From assembly GCA_009733575.1 (NCBI GenBank), contig ML770233.1, positions 1 through 13,433 of the forward strand: a stretch of 13,433 nucleotides of DNA, in the 5' to 3' direction. The DNA comes from Gymnopus androsaceus JB14 (taxonomy: Eukaryota; Basidiomycota; Agaricomycetes; Agaricales; Omphalotaceae). The notes beneath the pieces are model-generated. The model did no database searches, was not told the origin of the DNA, and saw nothing but the letters and a program-made list of their open reading frames with translations. Of the stretch, positions 9,188 to 13,433 are shown one piece after another. Within the stretch, counting starts at the first letter, position 1; each line of letters starts with the position of its first letter. The position numbers were made by a program, and so were the translations under genes.

Positions 9188-9711
9188 ATGTCTGGCCGTG
9201 GCAAAGGTGGAAAGGTATTTGATCCTCAATTCTCCATTCTTGCCTCTAGTTTTGATCTTTGCACATTGTAGGGTCTCGGAAAGGGCGGTGCCAAGCGTCA
9301 CCGCAAGATTCTTCGTGACAACATCCAGGGTGAGTGGCATCGATTTAGCGGGCTCGCCACTGCTGAAGCTTTCTATACCAGGTATTACCAAACCCGCCAT
9401 CCGTCGTCTTGCTCGCCGTGGAGGTGTGAAGCGAATCAGCGGTCTCATTTACGAAGAAACTCGTGGTGTCCTCAAGATTTTCCTGGAGAATGTTTGTATT
9501 GGTTTGCTTTTGATCGTGTTTCCCTCTCACCTCGTTCATTTAGGTCATTCGGGACTCTGTAACCTACACTGAACACGCTAAACGGTCCGTCTCCATTTGA
9601 CCCCTCCTGAACGTCTCACTAACATAATTCAATAGTAAAACTGTTACTGCTCTCGATGTTGTATACGCCTTGAAGCGATCTGGTCGTACTCTGTACGGTT
9701 TCGGTGCCTAG
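9188..9711 (+). CDS. Histone H4, five exons
   Basis: Core nucleosome histone that pairs with H3 to package chromatin in the nucleus. Exons are 9188-9214, 9272-9329, 9382-9491, 9544-9584 and 9636-9711. All four introns are GT-AG and 51-57 nt (phases 0, 1, 0, 2). The exons add to exactly 104 codons, a 103-aa protein as expected for H4. The N-tail is canonical: [20 protein letters not shown], with acetylatable Lys 5, 8, 12 and 16, then Lys 20. The histone-fold landmarks [48 protein letters not shown] and GRTLYGF all appear. The C-terminus reads [12 protein letters not shown], whereas animal and plant H4 have Gln before GRTLY and end in GG. No H3 gene lies next to it in this window. Intact, with no frameshift. 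Confidence 0.98.
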
Positions 9712-10169
9712 TGCTGGAGGTGAGCATTCTAACTGTTCGTGGTCTTGACGTCTGCTAATACTGCTCTTTTGAAGTGGTCGTGTTTCTGCCTATCTTTATT
9801 ACTTGTCGATTTGTATCATCCTGTACATTACGCCGCTGTTACTCCTTATTTGACAATTTTTCCCCAATCCTTTGAAGCCAAATCTCTCGAGGTCAACCTG
9901 ACCGAGGAATTGCTCATTCTCTCTCACATGTTGCTGCCTTTGCAACCACACCGTTCGCCCCACATCCAGAAACAGCTGGTCAAGAAACGTGTGCTCGCGC
10001 TCGGCGCTATCCATTGTATGCTTTACTCGCGAGGTCTCACTAGCGGTGTATACTCTCGTCGACTGTTCCTTGGGCTGTGTTTATCGTATGTACATTAAAG
10101 TGCACACAAAGAGCACTAACTGATTGCGCCTCCATTCACCGCAAATCCTCTCCATCCTGACCAAAAGTA
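9712..10169. other. Spacer after H4 holding an unassigned 119-aa ORF (9739-10098, plus)
   Basis: This 458-bp gap lies between the H4 stop codon and the stop codon of the convergent minus-strand gene, so it should hold both 3' ends. The plus-strand ORF 9739-10098 contains a protein-like stretch (FEAKSLEVNLTEELLILSHM, then HIQKQLVKKRVLALGAIH). Its N-terminus is not compelling and I know no family for it. The minus strand is also partly open here (9799-10014). It may be 3' UTR, a decayed gene or a short unrecognised gene. Confidence 0.3.
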
Positions 10170-11092
10170 TCAAAGCTGACATTCATAATTTACACGCCAA
10201 TCGCCATCCTCTGAACCACCTCCCCAGACGTCCTTGTTGAACCCTTTAAACATACCCTCGATGAACTTGAGTGCCATTTTGCGCTTACTGATATGACTAT
10301 CAGGATCCTCCATTGGCCAGGATGCACTGTTGAATCCATATGGATCTGGCGGCGCGCGCACTCGCAATACAGGATGCTCCAAAGTGTGGCCAGACTCGCC
10401 TCCGTCAGGACCAACAATAGGAGGACGATCTTTTGGTTCACATTCGGAACATACGACAACGTATTCATGTTTTCTTCGGATTGGCTACAAATGAACAAGC
10501 TTAAGGCATAAGAAGAGATGCTTTATAGAAGAGAGGAAAACTCCGCACAGCAGACGACATGAAACACATCGCCGTTCCATCATGACCGTTGCTTGCTCGA
10601 ATTCATCGACAGCAGTTTCATCGATTGAATGGGGACCGGAAGTGACCGGGAGTAATGAGCCAGATATCCCCCATCCAATGGGATAGCTTGTTCGCCTCTT
10701 GTGGACTGCGGAGCGAGAGGAAGACGGTCGCAATGCGTTCAGCGAAAACCGGACCCGCTTGGTGTCTGAGGCATTGGAGTTATTACGAGCGAGGGTTGAG
10801 GGAGCTGCGGGTATCTCATTGTCATCCATTGTTGGAGACGGGGGAATATCGAGGGTATGCAATGAACCATAGAACCGCGGGCGAGTAGATAGTTCATACA
10901 GAGGATACTGATCTCTGAAGTGGTCGAATCTTTTCCTTTTAATCAAAGAGTGCCCTGAAGTGGGCGGCGTATCATGACGGCTTCGGCAGTTGGAACAGAA
11001 ATCGTACGTCCCCGGAATTGCACCTTCCACGGAGCAAGTGAAATAGTCACCAAAAACAATATTTTTGCAGACAGTACATCAGTAGTGATCAT
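10170..11092 (-). CDS. Protein with a degenerate ZZ-like Cys/His cluster, function unknown, two exons, possible 5' frameshift
   Basis: Exon 2 is 10170-10484 and exon 1 ends at 10566. The 81-nt intron (10485-10565, donor GTTTCA, acceptor TTTGTAG) keeps phase 0. The N-terminal part has CTVC, YFTC, YDFCSNCRSRH and a further GH, a spacing reminiscent of ZZ zinc fingers but lacking one expected Cys. The middle is Ser/Arg-rich (RVRFSLNALRPSSSRS), and a second CSEC pair follows the intron. The C-terminus is acidic and Trp-containing (FNKDVWGGGSEDGDWRVNYE). The Cys cluster frame meets a TGA at 11079-11081, just upstream. The ATG at 11090-11092 is one base out of frame, so the start needs a one-base shift or a missing upstream exon. 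An intact shorter product could start at Met 10829. Convergent with H4. Confidence 0.5.
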
Positions 11093-11646
11093 GAAGAGCG
11101 TATTGAAAGCCTCTTAAACCGAGTGCGTGCGACACTGCGATAGAAGCGAGAGTTCCAGGGTGCTGAAACCAGGAGGAGTTTATTCATCTCTGCCTGATCT
11201 TTGTCATTCAATGGTTGATTATCGAGAAAATGTATCGATTCGGTATCGGGAAATTTCGGCCCCACGACGCAATTGGGCCAACAAATGCCCTCGAGTTTCG
11301 GAAAGAGATGAAGTGTAGCCCCACTCTCCTGAAACAGTATATTGAGCAGGCAACGACAGGGCATTCTGAAAAAGCTTAATAAGGACCAAGGTTGACAATA
11401 ATACTTACTTACTTTGCTCGAGGAGTCCCGTTCGATATCTAGTGTACCGCGCAGGAAGATATCGAATTCCTGGTCCATTCGATAATCTGGATGAAATTGA
11501 AAAATTGCCTCTAGTTGGCCTCTAGTTCCCCCCTGCTGCTTATGTATTCTTATTGTTCCTTCAATAGATAAGGTTCCTTGACTGTAACTGCCAATTGCAC
11601 CAAAAGGCTTCATCCGAAAAATTCCAGGACTGCACCTGAGATTCAA
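11089..11646 (-). CDS. Hypothetical protein, 185-aa open frame with a possible alternatively spliced intron
   Basis: I do not recognise it. The first ~78 codons look like beta-rich protein ([17 protein letters not shown], then [18 protein letters not shown]). A candidate intron follows, with acceptor TTTTTCAG at 11366 and three overlapping donors in the minus-strand string GTAAGTAAGTAT (11401-11412), giving 47-, 43- or 39-nt introns. Retention or the 39-nt choice keeps the frame into [11 protein letters not shown] and ends at RSS. The 47-nt choice leads instead to a C-terminus reading [11 protein letters not shown] and a stop about 53 codons later. The listed start is a TTG near 11646, so the true N-terminus is probably in an upstream exon or lost where the GH7 fragment begins, 65 bp away. 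It may be a decayed gene or the 5' part of the adjacent ZZ-like gene. Confidence 0.35.
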   Translation of the reverse strand: MNLRCSPGIFRMKPFGAIGSYSQGTLSIEGTIRIHKQQGGTRGQLEAIFQFHPDYRMDQEFDIFLRGTLDIERDSSSKVSKYYCQPWSLLSFFRMPCRCLLNILFQESGATLHLFPKLEGICWPNCVVGPKFPDTESIHFLDNQPLNDKDQAEMNKLLLVSAPWNSRFYRSVARTRFKRLSIRSS

Positions 11647-11710
11647 TCATCCCATGAATTGGAATGTGGTGTTCATCAAACAGGTAGCTGATGTTTACGA
11701 TGTATGGATA

Positions 11711-12045
11711 GGCTGGGCACCCGCTTCAAACAACGGAAACACTGGAACTGGAGATGCTGGATCTTGCTGCGCAGAGATGGATATTTGGGAAGCCAACTCG
11801 ATTTCGGCCGCTGTCACCCCCACTCATGTGATTCCTGATTCCTTCACGCTGAGACGCTCAAGTTGACTGGTTTTGGTTACGCAGCAGACTTCTTGCTCTG
11901 GTGCCACTTGTTCGTCTGCCAACTCCACTGCGGGTGTCTGTGACCAAGCTGGCTGCGACTTCAACTCTTACCGCTTGGGCGATACTAGCTTTTACGGCCC
12001 AGGATTGACTGTTGACAACCAAACCACTGCGGACTATGGAATTCC
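11711..12045 (+). pseudogene. Fragment of a GH7 cellobiohydrolase (Cel7-type)
   Basis: GH7 enzymes cut cellulose from chain ends and are secreted. Two exons are visible, 11711-11827 and 11885 to about 12020, separated by a 57-nt intron (11828-11884, GTGATT...TACGCAG) that keeps phase. The first reads [14 protein letters not shown], then [20 protein letters not shown] is the GH7 catalytic ExDxxE motif and its three acidic residues are present. The second reads [26 protein letters not shown] and FYGPGLTVD, also typical. The left boundary coincides with an AG at 11710-11711, a possible splice acceptor, but no upstream GH7 exon, signal peptide or first half of the catalytic domain is in the window. 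After TVD the similarity ends and the sequence runs into an AAGTCT array. No carbohydrate-binding module is present. It is a truncated relic. Confidence 0.85.
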
Positions 12046-12166
12046 AAGTCTCGGGGTCAAGTCTCAAGTCTTCAATTCAAGTCTCAAGTCTCAAGTCTAA
12101 ATTAATTACAAGTCTGAATTGTACGTACTCAAGTCTGACTCAAGTCTAACTCAAGTCTCGAGTCTT
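12046..12166. repeat. Degenerate tandem array of AAGTCT / TCAAGTC units
   Basis: About ten copies of AAGTCT occur in 121 bp. They are spaced mostly by one base (TCAAGTCTCAAGTCT), with short AT-rich interruptions (for example AAATTAATTAC and GAATTGTACGTAC). The array begins exactly where GH7 similarity stops and ends at AGTCTTTTGAC. Short degenerate arrays of this sort can mark transposon termini or repair junctions; it does not match the TTAGGG telomere repeat. Confidence 0.75.
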
Positions 12167-12571
12167 TTGACATGTCATTGATACTAATCAATACAAGTCC
12201 GATGGATACGGTTTTTATGTAAATAAGATGATAACTTGTGTTAATCAGATGCCCGAGGTCCCGTTTGATTGTTGAGTTGTAGGTAATGCCTTCCCGGCGA
12301 TTTTGTAGAGGTTGAAAGTAGCTATTGTAGTAAGTATAGAAGTATTTCATATCAAAATGTAGGTATTATAGTAGTGAAAGTACCAAAAATTAGGTGGGGA
12401 GGGCACCGATTGTAAATTTAAGCACCAAGTATGCGAAGTTTTGCATTTTTAAAGCCATTTGAAATTACTCAGGGTTGTGAAATCTTGCAGAATATAAGGA
12501 AGCGATGTGCATATTTATTTACCGTTTCCACTCCCTTTTGTTGCCAACTTACTCACCACTAAATCACCACT
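12167..12571. other. AT-rich spacer before the transposon-type ORF
   Basis: This 405-bp stretch separates the AAGTCT array from the start codon at 12572. I see no gene, no clear inverted terminal repeat and no TATA motif that stands out. If the downstream ORF belongs to a transposon, its left terminus probably lies here or in the array. Confidence 0.35.
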
Positions 12572-13433
12572 ATGCTTGTCAGTAATTTCTGCATTCTGCT
12601 AGACTATTTAACAAATACTTACTTGTATAACCTCAGAAACAATTCATCAAGTTTGTTGCATGCTCAGTGCGAGACTGGGCTGCACATTACGCTGAATCTG
12701 ATGATAACCAGCCCAATAATATCCACACTCTCACTGCTGCTGGTGATAGAATGGTTTTACTTCCTGTCTTTGACCAACATGGTGAGTATACTATAAAACT
12801 GTACATTAATTAAACATGTAGTAACTACTGAGTAACCATTCTTAGGTGTCCGCATTGCTTCACAGCTAGTATCCTCTGATACTACTATGCCTTCTCAGAG
12901 CCACAATGCCCAGTCTGTACCAGTTGCAGGTATACAGCCCAAAAATAACAACATAGACTCCAAAAAAAATTGGACTGCTACAGTTCAACATGATATGACA
13001 TGGCCAGCTAAGCTCACATCCTTCATTCCTTCTCATCCACAGCCAGAATCAGAGACCCGTTTTGATCAAGGAATTGTGTTTACTTCATTTGACAAGCTCA
13101 ATGAAGGTGAATGGCCTGTATGGCCCAGTGGTCCATTTGCTCTTGATATTTCATACCAGGATTTTGAGGAAACCAGAAAGCTGCAGGTCCTTTGGGCTAC
13201 ACAAAGCAGTTCAGTAAATGGTGGAAAGGGTTCTTTTGAATCCCCTACTACTTTTGGAGGCAAAGTTTCTTGCCGGAAATGCTTGGGGGTTCTTCAGTGT
13301 ACTGAGGACAACTGTCCAGTAGTACTTCGTCCAGTCACAGGTGGTCCAGCAAAAATTGAGGCACAATTAGCTTGTAAATGCCAATGTGGGGCAGACCTTA
13401 AGCACATTGAGTGTGCTTCTTGGTCATTCAGTG
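12572..13433 (+). CDS. Transposon-associated protein with Cys/His zinc-binding module, 5' part (runs off window)
   Basis: Three exons: 12572-12577, 12637-12781 and 12846 to the right edge. The introns are 59 nt (GTCAGT...CCTCAG) and 64 nt (GTGAGT...TTCTTAG), and the frame stays open to the end. Residues early on read KQFIKFVACSVRDWAAHYAE. The later part, with RFDQGIVFTSFDKLNEGEWP, GPFALDISYQDFEE, SFESP and then CRKCLGVLQC, EDNCPVVLRP and CKCQCGADLKHIEC, is of a type I associate with multicopy, transposon-linked proteins in Agaricomycetes. The Cys/His pattern suggests a zinc-binding DNA-recognition module, perhaps of the GCM/FLYWCH kind found with Mutator-like transposases (inference). No transposase catalytic domain is within the window. 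Codons favour A/T in third position, unlike H4 and the F-box genes, consistent with a mobile origin. Confidence 0.6.

Noticed and set aside
9198..9572. 124-aa plus-strand ORF overlapping histone H4
   Set aside because: It is a frame running through H4 exons and introns; the spliced H4 model explains the sequence fully.
11113..11360. A third F-box/LRR fragment, from [12 protein letters not shown] resembling FPNLRRLICPS
   Set aside because: The resemblance is limited to about ten residues and no other F-box or repeat motif follows in register.
12046..12166. Telomere or CRISPR array
   Set aside because: The unit AAGTCT is not the fungal TTAGGG telomere repeat. Units are nearly contiguous with no unique spacers, and the genome is eukaryotic.

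Overview
The window looks like nuclear DNA of a filamentous basidiomycete, probably an Agaricomycete. The evidence is genes split by many 47-81 nt GT-AG introns, a five-exon histone H4, F-box/LRR-like paralogues, a fragment of a GH7 cellulase, and a transposon-associated Cys-rich protein of a kind common in mushroom genomes. No species is claimed.

Layout. (1) 1-6251 is a compact gene block. A minus-strand F-box/LRR-like gene (start at 1334, running off the left edge) and a plus-strand paralogue (4537-6251, clearly decayed) flank two minus-strand genes. These are a Rieske [2Fe-2S] + DUF455 ferritin-like fusion (1639-3367, seven exons) and a small protein with one C-terminal membrane segment (3525-4290, four exons, intact). 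(2) 6252-9187 is a ~2.9 kb AT-rich stretch with no convincing gene. It holds two hairpin-type MITE-like elements (7594-7763 and 8094-8275) and a few weak ORFs. (3) 9188-9711 is an intact 103-aa histone H4 with four introns. (4) 9712-11646 holds a weak ORF, a minus-strand gene with a degenerate ZZ-like Cys/His cluster, and a minus-strand ORF of unknown function. (5) 11711-12045 is a fragment of a GH7 cellobiohydrolase that keeps the catalytic EMDIWE motif but lacks both ends. It runs directly into a degenerate AAGTCT tandem array (12046-12166). (6) 12572 to the right edge is the 5' part of a transposon-type ORF with a Cys/His zinc-binding module.

Frameshifts recur. The left F-box gene has one single-base shift, the Rieske-DUF455 gene has two, and the ZZ-like gene probably has one. 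The H4 gene, the membrane-protein gene and the transposon ORF read cleanly. The plus-strand F-box copy also carries stops, so it is a real pseudogene. For the others, the sequence alone cannot separate decay from consensus error.

The genes do not form an obvious pathway or operon. The window reads as an ordinary gene neighbourhood invaded on its right side by mobile elements. The items most worth follow-up are the Rieske-DUF455 fusion, the MITE-like hairpins, and the GH7 fragment / AAGTCT array / transposon cluster.
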